From: Cupriavidus oxalaticus
GTDB lineage: Bacteria > Pseudomonadota > Gammaproteobacteria > Burkholderiales > Burkholderiaceae
Assembly (NCBI RefSeq): GCF_004768545.1
Contig: NZ_CP038634.1
Location: forward strand, 868,001 to 932,000
Direction: 5' to 3'
Length of the DNA: 64,000 nucleotides
The notes below the pieces were generated by a model. It made no database searches. It worked only from the letters and a program-made list of their open reading frames with translations, and was not told the origin of the DNA. The translations under genes were made by a program, and so were the position numbers. Positions 18,945-27,104 of this stretch are shown in pieces; the first letter of the stretch is position 1, and each line of letters opens with the position of its first letter.

Positions 18945-20144
18945 TCATACGGTCAGGCAGGTCTCGGCCTTCCAGCCGTAGAGCCATTCCAGAGAGTCAT
19001 AGAAGCGCTCCGGCGAACGGCTCTTCCACAGGGAATTGCGCACCAGGCGCTCCACGCCCGACGCGTGGCACAGCCGGCCGAACTCGCGGGTCGACAGGAC
19101 GACGCGCGCGGTACGGGTGATGCGTGCGTCCTGGTACACGGAAAAGGCGCGCGGCAGGTCGCCGTCGCACGCGCGTACCGCGGCCCCGAGCGTGACGGCG
19201 TCCTCGACGGCCATGCATGCGCCCTGCGCCAGGTATTGCAGCAGCGGATGCGCAGCGTCGCCGAGCAGCGTGATGCGGCCGTGCGTCCATTGACCGATGG
19301 GTTCGCGGTCTGCGGTGGCCCAGCGGCGCCAGGTCGGCGGCAGGGAGAGCAGGCTCAGCGGACGGGCATCGATGCCCTGGAAGTACGAAAGCACCTCCTC
19401 CTGGCTGCCCTCGCTGACGCCCCAGGTCTCCTGCTGGCGGCTGTGGAACGTCACCACGAGGTTGTACTGCTCGCCGGCGCGGACCGGGTAATGCACGACG
19501 TGGCAGTTCGGCCCGACCCAGAGCACCGGTGCGTTCCATTGCATGTCGCGCGGAAAATGCCCGGCATCGATCACCGCGCGGTACACCACGTGCCCCGATA
19601 CGCGCGGCGGGTCGCCGACCAGTTGCTGGCGGATGGCGGACTTCACGCCGTCGGCGCCGACCAGGGCACAGCCGTGGTAGCTGTTGCCCTGTTCGTCGAA
19701 TGCGGTAACGCCGTCCGCCGACTGCCGGACCTCGATGATGCGCGTTGCGGTGACGAACTCGATCCGGTCGGTCTCGCGCACACCCTCGAGCAGCGAATTG
19801 TGGACGTCGGCACGGTGCGTGACCGCGTACGGATTGCCAAAGCGCTTGCGGAAGGCTTCGCCGACCGGGATGTCGGCAACGGTCTTCCCGTCGATCGCAT
19901 CGATCATCATCATGTGATCGGTGTAGACCGCATGGCTGCGCGTGCGCTCGCCCACGCCAAGCGCGTCAAAGGCGGCGAAGGCATTGGGGCCGAACTGCAC
20001 GCCCGCGCCGATTTCGCCGATGACGCTGGCCTGCTCCAGCACCTTGACATGGCAGCCCTCGCGCGCCAGCGCGAGCGCCGCCGCAAGCCCGCCGATGCCG
20101 CCACCGACGACGAGCACGGGGGATGACTGAGTAGTAATACGCAT
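18945..20144 (-). CDS. mhbM: 3-hydroxybenzoate 6-monooxygenase
   Basis: 399 residues, group A flavoprotein monooxygenase. FAD motifs are in order: VVGGGIGGLAAALALAREG near the N-terminus, the DG motif in GADGVKSAIR, and GRITLLGDAAHPLLQYLAQG near residue 290. It para-hydroxylates 3-hydroxybenzoate to gentisate with NADH and O2. ATG 20144 is preferred because AAGGAGTGTC precedes it. Salicylate 1-hydroxylases look similar, but the downstream gentisate genes point to the 6-hydroxylase. Confidence 0.9.
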   Translation of the reverse strand: MRITTQSSPVLVVGGGIGGLAAALALAREGCHVKVLEQASVIGEIGAGVQFGPNAFAAFDALGVGERTRSHAVYTDHMMMIDAIDGKTVADIPVGEAFRKRFGNPYAVTHRADVHNSLLEGVRETDRIEFVTATRIIEVRQSADGVTAFDEQGNSYHGCALVGADGVKSAIRQQLVGDPPRVSGHVVYRAVIDAGHFPRDMQWNAPVLWVGPNCHVVHYPVRAGEQYNLVVTFHSRQQETWGVSEGSQEEVLSYFQGIDARPLSLLSLPPTWRRWATADREPIGQWTHGRITLLGDAAHPLLQYLAQGACMAVEDAVTLGAAVRACDGDLPRAFSVYQDARITRTARVVLSTREFGRLCHASGVERLVRNSLWKSRSPERFYDSLEWLYGWKAETCLTV

Positions 20145-20228
20145 GACACTCCTTATTTCTGCGGGCGGCATCGGCCACGAAAAGCCGTGACAGGCGCCCC
20201 ATGCAACGGCGATGAATGAATCAGGTGG

Positions 20229-21611
20229 CTAGTGGCCGTCCAGTGCGGCGGGCAGCGCGGCGTTCTGCACCGACGCGTCCCCCTGTGCCCTCGGCGCGGC
20301 GCGCACCACCCGCAGCACGAGAATCGCGGCAGCGGCAATGGCGGCAGGAACGGCGCTGCACACGAAGATGGCCTTGATGCCGAATCCGCTCGCGAGCAAG
20401 GCGCCGACGACAAGCGGCCCGCTAACCTGGCCCATGCGGCCCAGCGCCATGGCCCAGCCCACGCCGGTGGCGCGCATCCCGCTCGGGTAGCTCAGCACGG
20501 CCAGGCCCAGCAGCCCTGAACTGCCGGCGCCCAGGAAGATGCCGGACAGCGTGGCCGCGAGCCCCAGCGCGGGCAGCGACCCGGTGGCGTAACCGAGCAC
20601 GGACACGCTGAGCGCACCGAGCAGGAACAGCGGCGGCAGCGTCAGGTACGGACCGAAGCGGTCCACCAGGCGGCCACCCGCGGCGGTACCAGCCACGCTA
20701 CCGAGATTGATCAGGGCGACCACGAGCGCGGCATCGTGCTCGCCGACGCCCTCGCCGCGCAGCAGCGCAGGCGTCCACAGCACCAGCACTATCAACAGCA
20801 CAAAGCACATGAAGAATCCGGTCCAGAGCAGCAGCGTGGCAACGATCCGCCCTCCCGACAGGAGTTCCCGGAATGGCAGGCCGCGCACGCGTTCCTCGGC
20901 ATCGACATAGGTGACCTGGCGATCGGACGCTGACGGCTGGCCCGCGATGCGCGCGACGATGGCGCGTACCGCCTCCTGGCCGTCCTTGCGGCGCAGCAGG
21001 AACGGGAGCGATTCAGGCAGGCCCACGATGACCAGCAGCGCCAGCCCCAGCGGCAGCGCGCCGCCGAGATAGAACAGCGCGGGCCAGCCGTAGTGCGGCA
21101 CGATGTACGAGCTGGCGAGCGCGCCCACGGCACCACCGAGCGGAAAGCCGGCATAGAGCACGCCGGTCATCATGCCGCGCATGGGCCGCGGCGTGTATTC
21201 GGCAGACAGCGCCAGCAGGTTCGGAATCGCGCCGCCAAGGCCGAGGCCGGCGAGGAACCGCACCAGCAGCAGTTCCGGCAGCGTGGACGCATGCGGCGTC
21301 AGCAGCGAAAACCCCGAGAAGACCACGATCGCCGCCGCCAGCAGCCAGCGGCGGCCAAAGCGGTCCGCCAGCGGGCCCAGCAGGAAGGCGCCAAGCATGG
21401 CGCCCAGCAGGCCCGCGGAGAAGACCTGCCCGAACAGTGCGATGGCAATGTCGAGCGAGGAAGACATGGCCTTCGCCGCAAAGCCGATCGCCTGGGTATC
21501 GAAACCATCCATCAGCACGATAAGGAAGCAGACGATGAAGATGCGAAGCCGATAGGCACCTAGAGGCCGTGCGTCGATGACCGACGCAATGCTGGTTGGG
21601 GGCGTGTACAT
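20229..21611 (-). CDS. mhbT: MFS aromatic acid:H+ symporter, probable 3-hydroxybenzoate carrier
   Basis: 460 residues, 12 membrane segments. The AAHS-family signature appears as VLMDGFDTQAIGFAA in helix 1 (the Asp of DGFD is essential in PcaK) and GPLADRFGRRWLL in the 2-3 loop. First gene of the mhb unit, AAGGAG in front of its ATG, divergent from mhbR with a 154-bp shared control region. Cargo inferred from the operon. Confidence 0.9.
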   Translation of the reverse strand: MYTPPTSIASVIDARPLGAYRLRIFIVCFLIVLMDGFDTQAIGFAAKAMSSSLDIAIALFGQVFSAGLLGAMLGAFLLGPLADRFGRRWLLAAAIVVFSGFSLLTPHASTLPELLLVRFLAGLGLGGAIPNLLALSAEYTPRPMRGMMTGVLYAGFPLGGAVGALASSYIVPHYGWPALFYLGGALPLGLALLVIVGLPESLPFLLRRKDGQEAVRAIVARIAGQPSASDRQVTYVDAEERVRGLPFRELLSGGRIVATLLLWTGFFMCFVLLIVLVLWTPALLRGEGVGEHDAALVVALINLGSVAGTAAGGRLVDRFGPYLTLPPLFLLGALSVSVLGYATGSLPALGLAATLSGIFLGAGSSGLLGLAVLSYPSGMRATGVGWAMALGRMGQVSGPLVVGALLASGFGIKAIFVCSAVPAAIAAAAILVLRVVRAAPRAQGDASVQNAALPAALDGH

Positions 21612-21732
21612 GGGTCTCCTTGTTTGCGCGGTCTGTTGTTTGATTGAGGCCTGACCCGGTCAGGCCCGATCCGGCCGGCCGTTGCGCCGCGCTGCGGGCA
21701 AACCGGATGACGGAAGTCTCGTTCCTCGCCTA

Positions 21733-21751
21733 TCATTCGGCAATCAAATGA
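21733..21751. promoter_or_regulatory. Short dyad in the mhbT-mhbR divergent region
   Basis: TCATT and AATGA are exact inverted repeats around 9 bases, just ahead of the preferred mhbR start. The position suits autoregulation of the LysR gene and activation of mhbT. The arms are short, so chance occurrence is possible. Confidence 0.35.
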
Positions 21752-21765
21752 ACGGAATGACGGTC

Positions 21766-22686
21766 ATGAACGAAATGGATAATTTCGATATGAACCTGCT
21801 GCGCGTGTTCGATGCGCTGTGGCGGCATGGTCACCTGGGCCGCGCGGCCGAGGAGATCGGCGTGAGCCAGCCGGCCATGTCGCACGCGTTGCAGCGGATG
21901 CGCGACCAGCTCGGCGATCCGCTGTTCCTGAAGGTCCGCACCGGCATGCAGCCGTCGCCGCGCGCCGTAGTGCTGGCACCCGTGGTGCAGGGCGTGTTAT
22001 CCGAGGTGCGGGAGCATCTGCTGACGGCGCCGCGCTTCGATCCCGCGCAGGCGCGGCGGACCTTCACGCTGGCGCTGTCCGACGTCGGCGAAGCGGCATT
22101 CCTGCCGCGCCTGCTGGCCCGGCTCATGAAAGAGGCGCCGCATGTGGACGTGCGCACGGTATCGGCGCGGCACACGGACATCATGGATCAGCTCGAACGC
22201 GGCAGGATCGACCTGGCCATCGGCTACTATCCGGACCTCGGCGGCTCGGATGTATTCCAGCAGCGCCTGTTCCGGCACGGGTTCGTGTGCCTGGCGCGCA
22301 AGAATCACCCGGTGGCACGCGGACGCATGACCGCGGAACAGTTCCGTGAACTGCCGCATGCGGTGATCCAGAGCGAAAGCCGCAGCCAGGAGCTGGTCGA
22401 GTCGTATCTGCGCCAGCATGGCATCGCGCGGCGCGAGATGCTGCGTTCCCCGCATTTCCTCAGCATTCCGCTCGTGGTCGCATCGACCGACCTGGTCGTC
22501 ACGGTGCCGCTGCCGGTGGGCGAGCTGTTCGCGCGCATCGCCGATGTACAGGTCCTCGAGCCACCGTTCCCGATTCCCGCCTTTGATCTCAGGCAGCATT
22601 GGCACCGCTGTCAGCATGACGACCCGGGCAATCGCTGGCTGCGCTCGGTCACCCAGGAACTGTTCGGCGAATCTCCTGGCGAGTAG
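21766..22686 (+). CDS. mhbR: LysR-family regulator of the 3-hydroxybenzoate unit
   Basis: 306 residues from ATG 21766. The HTH region reads DFMNLLRVF-like FDMNLLRVFDALW then EIGVSQPAMSHALQRMRD and PLFLKVRTGMQPSPRA, which is the NagR/NodD/DntR branch of LysR proteins that sense aromatic acids such as salicylate and 3-hydroxybenzoate. In-frame ATGs at 21748 and 21757 are alternatives; none has a strong ribosome site. Divergent from mhbT, the usual layout for an activator and its target. Followed by a perfect hairpin. Confidence 0.87.
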   Translation: MNEMDNFDMNLLRVFDALWRHGHLGRAAEEIGVSQPAMSHALQRMRDQLGDPLFLKVRTGMQPSPRAVVLAPVVQGVLSEVREHLLTAPRFDPAQARRTFTLALSDVGEAAFLPRLLARLMKEAPHVDVRTVSARHTDIMDQLERGRIDLAIGYYPDLGGSDVFQQRLFRHGFVCLARKNHPVARGRMTAEQFRELPHAVIQSESRSQELVESYLRQHGIARREMLRSPHFLSIPLVVASTDLVVTVPLPVGELFARIADVQVLEPPFPIPAFDLRQHWHRCQHDDPGNRWLRSVTQELFGESPGE

Positions 22687-22715
22687 CGCGCCCGTGCATC
22701 GCATCCATTAAAGGC

Positions 22716-22745
22716 AACGAGGGCGATCATCGGATCGCCCTCGTT
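22716..22745 (+). terminator. Perfect 12-bp hairpin after mhbR
   Basis: AACGAGGGCGAT and ATCGCCCTCGTT pair exactly around a 6-base loop, 30 bp past the mhbR stop. It is not followed by a long T-run, but stem length and placement make it the likely end of the mhbR transcript, possibly also of the small gene approaching from the other strand. Confidence 0.7.
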
Positions 22746-22803
22746 CATGATTGCCTGCGCGTTCGTCGCGAAATGCCGATCGACAGACAGTCCTCCAGGA
22801 GAA

Positions 22804-22938
22804 TCAGGAACGCGCCGCATGGCAACGTGCCAGCGCCGTGCGCAGCAGGACGACAACCAGCGACCAGCACAGCAACGCCTCGTGGTTGTGGACGGCTTCG
22901 CTGGTGCGCGTCGTGGCGGCGGATGTGATGGGTTGCAT
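22804..22938 (-). CDS. Small hypothetical protein with one hydrophobic segment
   Basis: 44 codons from an ATG preceded by TGAGGAGTAAAT, one of the best ribosome sites in the region. The predicted peptide starts MQPITSAATTRTSEAV and carries a hydrophobic stretch ALLCWSLVVVLLRTALA in its second half with basic residues after it, compatible with a single membrane helix. It ends in the spacer before the mhbR hairpin. No family recognised; absence of homologues would argue against it being a gene. Confidence 0.4.
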   Translation of the reverse strand: MQPITSAATTRTSEAVHNHEALLCWSLVVVLLRTALARCHAARS

Positions 22939-23224
22939 ATTTACTCCTCAACGGATAGGTGGTGTGGTGGAGGAGCACGCGCCGGTGGCGCAGGCCACCG
23001 CAATGATCTGTTTCTGCTGCACCGAAAGCGCGCCGTCTGCAAAAGCCGCGTGGTCCAATGCACGGAAGCTCTTCATCGCTTCAGGAGCGTTTTCGTCCAG
23101 CTTCCTCAAACGAGGCACGATCCTTCATATCGAGCATGGAAAACTCCATCAAGGTTGGGATTGGAGTACGTATGATAGGAAGGGCAAGGTTCCGCCTGGT
23201 CTTAGTTTGGTTTCAATTCGTCCA

Positions 23225-24184
23225 ATGATGGCATCCGCCCCTTCCGCACATCGTGTGCTCGAACATTTCCTTGCCACACTGGACATCGGTGTCACGCACA
23301 TCACACGGTGCGACATCCGCGACGGGTGGAGCGTGCGCTTCGAAGCGTGTGAAACAGCCAGCCTCCACTACTGCCTGGACGGCCGCGGCACGCTCGACGC
23401 AGGCAATGGCCACCGCGTCGCGTTGCAGCCGCACAGTTTCGTCCTGATGCCTCCCGGCGTCTCCTACCGGCTCGAATGCGTGTCCGAGTCGCCGGCTATG
23501 TCAGTGGATCGGGCAAGGCTTGGCTCATGGTCCGCGCGCGAAACGGCGCCGACGCTGAAGGTGGGCGAAGCGGCAGCGGGGATCGAGTTGGCGTGCGGGG
23601 AGTTGCGCTTTGCGACGGACACCGCCGATCCCTTCAGGATGCTGCGGCATCCGATCGTGACGCGCTTCGATGGCCCAGCGGGGCTGAGAGACCAGTTCGT
23701 CATGCTGCTGGCGGAATCCGCGCAGCCCGGACTGGGATCGAGGGTGCTGATCGAGGCATTGCTCAAGCAATGCCTGGTCATGCTGCTACGGCGTCAGATG
23801 GAAAGCGATAACGCGCAGCTGTCGTGGACGGCGGCCGTTGCCGATCCCCGGCTGCTGCTCGCGCTGGAAAAGCTCTTTGAACAACCCGAAGCACCACTGT
23901 CGGTGCAGCGATTGGCCGATCTGGCGGGAATGAGCCGTTCAGCGTTCGCTTCGCACTTCGAACGGGCGTTCGGCCAGACGCCGATGGCCATGCTGCGAAC
24001 GGTGCGGCTGCACAAGGCCGCGGAATTGCTGGCGACCACGACGCTGCAGATTTCCCAGGTGGCGCACGCCGTGGGTTTCTCCAGTCGCAGCAATTTCTCG
24101 CAGGCGTTCCACAAACAGCATGGTGTGGACCCAAGCGGATTCCGGCAGCGAACGGCGCCTCGTCGGCGCGTGGGTGGCGACTGA
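23225..24184 (+). CDS. AraC-family transcriptional regulator with N-terminal cupin sensor
   Basis: 319 residues from the first of two adjacent ATGs. Residues about 20-180 form a cupin-like sensor domain (CLDGRGTLDAGNGHRVALQPHSFVLMPPG is split by family into a DGRGTL turn and a PHSFVLMPPG strand). The last 100 residues are a double HTH: LADLAGMSRSAFASHFERAFG and ISQVAHAVGFSSRSNFSQAF, ending PSGFR. No good ribosome site is visible, and the open frame continues upstream. Target genes are not evident; the next gene downstream, a small exported protein, is one candidate. Confidence 0.85.
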   Translation: MMASAPSAHRVLEHFLATLDIGVTHITRCDIRDGWSVRFEACETASLHYCLDGRGTLDAGNGHRVALQPHSFVLMPPGVSYRLECVSESPAMSVDRARLGSWSARETAPTLKVGEAAAGIELACGELRFATDTADPFRMLRHPIVTRFDGPAGLRDQFVMLLAESAQPGLGSRVLIEALLKQCLVMLLRRQMESDNAQLSWTAAVADPRLLLALEKLFEQPEAPLSVQRLADLAGMSRSAFASHFERAFGQTPMAMLRTVRLHKAAELLATTTLQISQVAHAVGFSSRSNFSQAFHKQHGVDPSGFRQRTAPRRRVGGD

Positions 24185-24328
24185 TTCCGGTTGCGGATTC
24201 AACCGATCGCGGCGTGCTGTGCAAGTACTGTCGCCGGCTGTGCCAGCGACTACTCTGTACTTACGCACGGACCGGCATCGGCTCGTGCGTCGACGAAACT
24301 CCTCCTCCAAAAAGGAAGGACAACAATC

Positions 24329-24790
24329 ATGCGTTCCCCCCTGAGACATGCGTCCGTCGCCGCGTCCGCCCTGGCACTCTGCGTGACGGCTTTTGCACAA
24401 GGCGCACCGGATCCCATCCGCCCCCCGGCAATCCTTCCACTCGAATCCGAGCAGGCGCCCAGGCTGGTCCCGTATCCGCCGCTGGCCGAACCGTTGGCCC
24501 GCGGTGTCGTCATCGTGCAGTTCCGGACCGAACACTTCCGTGTCATGCCGGTGTTCGGCAAGACCGCCACACAGGTATCGCCGCGCATCGGGCATCTTCA
24601 TGTGACGGTCGACGACTCGCACATTACCTGGGCCCACACCAACGAGGATCCCGTCATCGTAGTGGGGCTGCCCCCGGGGGCCCACAAGCTTCGGCTCGAA
24701 CTGGCCGATCCCAGCCACAAGATCTTGGCCACGGAGACCATTGCCTTCACCTTGCCTGACCCGAAGGCGCCGGCGGCGCTCAAGCATTGA
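24329..24790 (+). CDS. Small exported protein of unknown function (DUF6130-like)
   Basis: 153 residues with a clear signal peptide: basic MRSPLRHAS, a hydrophobic core and a cleavage site at AFAQ-GA. The mature part has a compact beta-rich pattern with HLHVTVDDSHITWAH and GLPPGAHKLRLELAD, which resembles the small DUF6130 periplasmic proteins. AAGGAAGGA lies in front of the ATG. Just after the AraC gene, same strand, 144 bp apart. The family assignment is from memory and function is unknown. Confidence 0.75.
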   Translation: MRSPLRHASVAASALALCVTAFAQGAPDPIRPPAILPLESEQAPRLVPYPPLAEPLARGVVIVQFRTEHFRVMPVFGKTATQVSPRIGHLHVTVDDSHITWAHTNEDPVIVVGLPPGAHKLRLELADPSHKILATETIAFTLPDPKAPAALKH

Positions 24791-24815
24791 TCTCTGATTG
24801 TTGCTTCTGGAAGCC

Positions 24816-26288
24816 CTAGATCGGGTACTGCGGCGCTTCGCCCTGAATGGTCATCCATTGCCACTGGGTAAATTCCTCCCAGTTGGCCGCTCCGCCGATG
24901 CTGGTACCGTTGCCAGACGCGCCCACGCCGCCGACCGGGTTGATGGCCTCGTCGTTGACGGTCTGGTCATTGATATGCAGCATGCCGGTGCGCAGGCGCT
25001 CCCCCATGCGCAATGCCCTGCCGACATTACTGGAGACGATGCCCATCGACAGCCCGTACTCGGTACGGTTGGCCAGCGCAATCGCATCTTCATCCGTGTC
25101 GAACGGCACCACCACGGCCACCGGCCCGAATATCTCTTCGCTGAAGGCAGGACTATCCGGTGTGACGTCGCTGAGCACGGTCGGCTCGAAGAACAGGTCG
25201 CGATACCCGCCGCCGGTTGCGATGCGGGCACCGGAACGCTGTGCGTCGCTGACGATCCTGGCAACGTTATCGCGCTGGCTTTCATTGATCAGCGGCCCTA
25301 GCGCGACGTCGCCTTCAGCGGGATCCCCGACGGTCAGGCTCGCGGCCTTGGCCGCCAGCTTCCCGACGAACCGGTCGTGGATGGCACGCTGCACCAGCAC
25401 GCGCCCGGTGGCCATGCAGACCTGGCCCTGGTGCAGGAAGGTGCCCCATGCGGTGTTTGCAACCGCGAGATCGAGATCGGCATCATCGAGGACGATCAGC
25501 GAATTCTTGCCGCCCAGCTCCAGCGAGACTTTCTTCAGGTGCCGGCCCGCGGCCTCCCCGACCTTGCGGCCCGCGGCCGTGGAACCGGTGAACTGAATCA
25601 TCGCCACATTCGGATCGGCCGTCAGCGCCGCACCGGCGGCACCATCGCCCGGCAGCACGTGCAGCGCGCCAGCCGGCAGGCCGGCGAGTTCAAACAGCCG
25701 CGCGACCACGAAGCCACCGGACACCGCCGTGCGCGGATCGGGCTTGAGCACCACCGCGTTGCCCAGCGCCAGCGCCGGCGCAACGGCCCGCATCGCCAGG
25801 TAGAGCGGGAAATTGAACGGCGAGATGACGCCAACTACGCCAAGCGGCCGCCGGCGTGCCAGCGACAGCCGCCCGGGCACGGAAGGCAATACCTCTCCGG
25901 CTGAGCGCGATGGCAGCCCTGCGGCTTCCTGCAGAACCTTGATGGTGATCGTGGTCTCGAACGCCGCCTTCGCTCGCGTGGAGCCGCCTTCGCGCACGAT
26001 CCAGCCGACGATCTCGTCGAAATGTGTCTCGGCGACTCGCACAGCCCTGCGCAGCACACCTGCGCGTTCTTCATAGTGCAGGCTGGCCCAGCCCGGCTGC
26101 GCCTTCGCCGCGGCCTCGGCCGAACTGGCAATCGTCGAGATATCGGCCATGCCGATACGGCCCAGTTCCCGGCCCGTAGCGGGCTCGATCACGCCGGTCG
26201 CGAAGCTGCCAGCCTGCCAGCGCCCGGTAAAGAGCTGGCCGGTCCAGATGTTCTTGTCGAGCAGGCCGGGGGAATGCGTGAGGTTCAT
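24816..26288 (-). CDS. Aldehyde dehydrogenase, benzaldehyde/vanillin dehydrogenase-like
   Basis: 490 residues from ATG 26288 (CTGGAG in front; the frame runs 18 codons further without a ribosome site). NAD-dependent ALDH with SPFNFPLYLAMR, SLELGGKNSLIV and the catalytic Cys in HQGQVCMATGR. The FNFP and QVCMATGR sequences and the GTSIGGAANWEEFTQW C-terminus are typical of the benzaldehyde/vanillin/salicylaldehyde dehydrogenase subgroup. Its natural aldehyde is unknown. It is preceded by a strong operator-like dyad at 26344-26367. Confidence 0.85.
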   Translation of the reverse strand: MNLTHSPGLLDKNIWTGQLFTGRWQAGSFATGVIEPATGRELGRIGMADISTIASSAEAAAKAQPGWASLHYEERAGVLRRAVRVAETHFDEIVGWIVREGGSTRAKAAFETTITIKVLQEAAGLPSRSAGEVLPSVPGRLSLARRRPLGVVGVISPFNFPLYLAMRAVAPALALGNAVVLKPDPRTAVSGGFVVARLFELAGLPAGALHVLPGDGAAGAALTADPNVAMIQFTGSTAAGRKVGEAAGRHLKKVSLELGGKNSLIVLDDADLDLAVANTAWGTFLHQGQVCMATGRVLVQRAIHDRFVGKLAAKAASLTVGDPAEGDVALGPLINESQRDNVARIVSDAQRSGARIATGGGYRDLFFEPTVLSDVTPDSPAFSEEIFGPVAVVVPFDTDEDAIALANRTEYGLSMGIVSSNVGRALRMGERLRTGMLHINDQTVNDEAINPVGGVGASGNGTSIGGAANWEEFTQWQWMTIQGEAPQYPI

Positions 26289-26343
26289 CAAAGCTCCAGT
26301 TCCTGTGGTGTGGGGATCAAGAGCAAGTATAGACGTAAACAAC

Positions 26344-26367
26344 GACTAAAACAGTCGCTGTTTAGTC
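26344..26367. promoter_or_regulatory. Operator-like dyad upstream of the aldehyde dehydrogenase
   Basis: GACTAAAACAG and CTGTTTAGTC form a near-perfect inverted repeat (one extra A in the left arm) around TCG, 56-79 bp upstream of the gene. AT-rich arms stand out from the surrounding GC-rich DNA, as expected of a repressor or activator site. The regulator is unknown. Confidence 0.55.
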
Positions 26368-26413
26368 ACGCATCGCTGGCAGGTCAGATGTGACGAGTTT
26401 GAAAAAGCCGGCG

Positions 26414-26441
26414 AAAAAAAGCCCCTCAAGCGATGAGGAGC
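26414..26441 (-). terminator. Rho-independent terminator of the Rrf2 gene
   Basis: Read on the minus strand, GCTCCTCA and TGAGGGGC pair around a short loop and are followed by seven T. It lies 36 bp past the stop of the Rrf2 gene. Confidence 0.8.
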
Positions 26442-26476
26442 CTCAAGGCAATGCCGGTGACCTGAACGCGCGGACC

Positions 26477-27034
26477 TCAGGCGTTCTTGCGTGAACCCCC
26501 GCGCGTGGGCGCAGCTCTTTCGCCCCGCCGGTTGGCCGCACGATCCGACAGCCAGTTGACAACCTGCACCCCGTAGCTGGCCGGCGTCTTGTCATTGACG
26601 CGCTGAGAAAGGTCGGCCAGGGTATGCCGTTTCAGTTCCGCTCGCATCGCCTTCTCCGCCGCCTGCATGACGGCGTGAATCGAACAAACGCCACGTGTCG
26701 CCCAACCCGGTGCGTCGTCATTGAAGACGGCACAGCGGCCGCGGATCTCGAGGCAGTCGAACAGCGGCTTCTCGCCGTCGATCGCGACCACGACATCGTG
26801 AACGGTAATGTGGTTGGCAGGCCGCGCGAGCCGGAATCCGCCCTTGATGCCCTCCGTGGCGACTACCAGCTTGGCCTTGGCCAGCTTGGTGAACAGCTTG
26901 GCCAGGAAGTCGTGTGGAACGCCCTGAAGCTCAGCCAGGTCACGGACACTCGCCTCTTCCACAGCCGCCGGCGACCGCGTCAGGTACAGCAGGCAGTGGA
27001 TGCTGTATTCAACGCCTGTACTGATTTGGGACAT
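26477..27034 (-). CDS. Rrf2-family transcriptional regulator
   Basis: 185 residues. N-terminal winged HTH (YSIHCLLYLTR, then VRDLAELQGVPHDFLAKLFTKLAKAKLV and GGFRLARP wing) as in IscR/NsrR/CymR. Three cysteines in the loop, DCLEIRGRCAVF and RGVCSIH, are spaced like the cluster-binding Cys of NsrR/IscR, so an iron-sulfur sensor is possible. A C-terminal basic tail of about 25 residues is extra. A 7-bp dyad lies just upstream of its ATG. It borders the RND efflux operon, ending 71 bp from it at its 5' side. Confidence 0.88.
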   Translation of the reverse strand: MSQISTGVEYSIHCLLYLTRSPAAVEEASVRDLAELQGVPHDFLAKLFTKLAKAKLVVATEGIKGGFRLARPANHITVHDVVVAIDGEKPLFDCLEIRGRCAVFNDDAPGWATRGVCSIHAVMQAAEKAMRAELKRHTLADLSQRVNDKTPASYGVQVVNWLSDRAANRRGERAAPTRGGSRKNA

Positions 27035-27048
27035 AGCATACTAGGACT

Positions 27049-27077
27049 TTGTATATCGTAGTTGAAATGCTATACAA
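27049..27077. promoter_or_regulatory. Dyad just upstream of the Rrf2 gene
   Basis: TTGTATA and TATACAA are exact inverted repeats around 15 bases, starting 15 bp upstream of the Rrf2 start. The spacer contains TCGTAGTT (27056-27063), which is also a half-site of the 11-bp dyad upstream of the RND operon (33419-33426). Confidence 0.45.
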
Positions 27078-27104
27078 CTTCTGCGGGAACCGCAAGGCGC
27101 GCCG

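Larger units (their letters stand above)
22687..23224. other. 538-bp region between mhbR and the AraC gene
   Basis: Holds the mhbR hairpin, one small minus-strand ORF with an excellent ribosome site (22804-22938), and the presumed promoter of the AraC-family gene. An open + frame spans it in phase with the AraC gene, but its translation looks like no known domain and has no ribosome site, so it is treated as non-coding. Confidence 0.5.

Noticed and set aside
22751..23224. Upstream in-frame extension of the AraC-family gene
   Set aside because: 158 extra codons without ribosome site, family similarity or plausible composition; the cupin domain begins after 23225.
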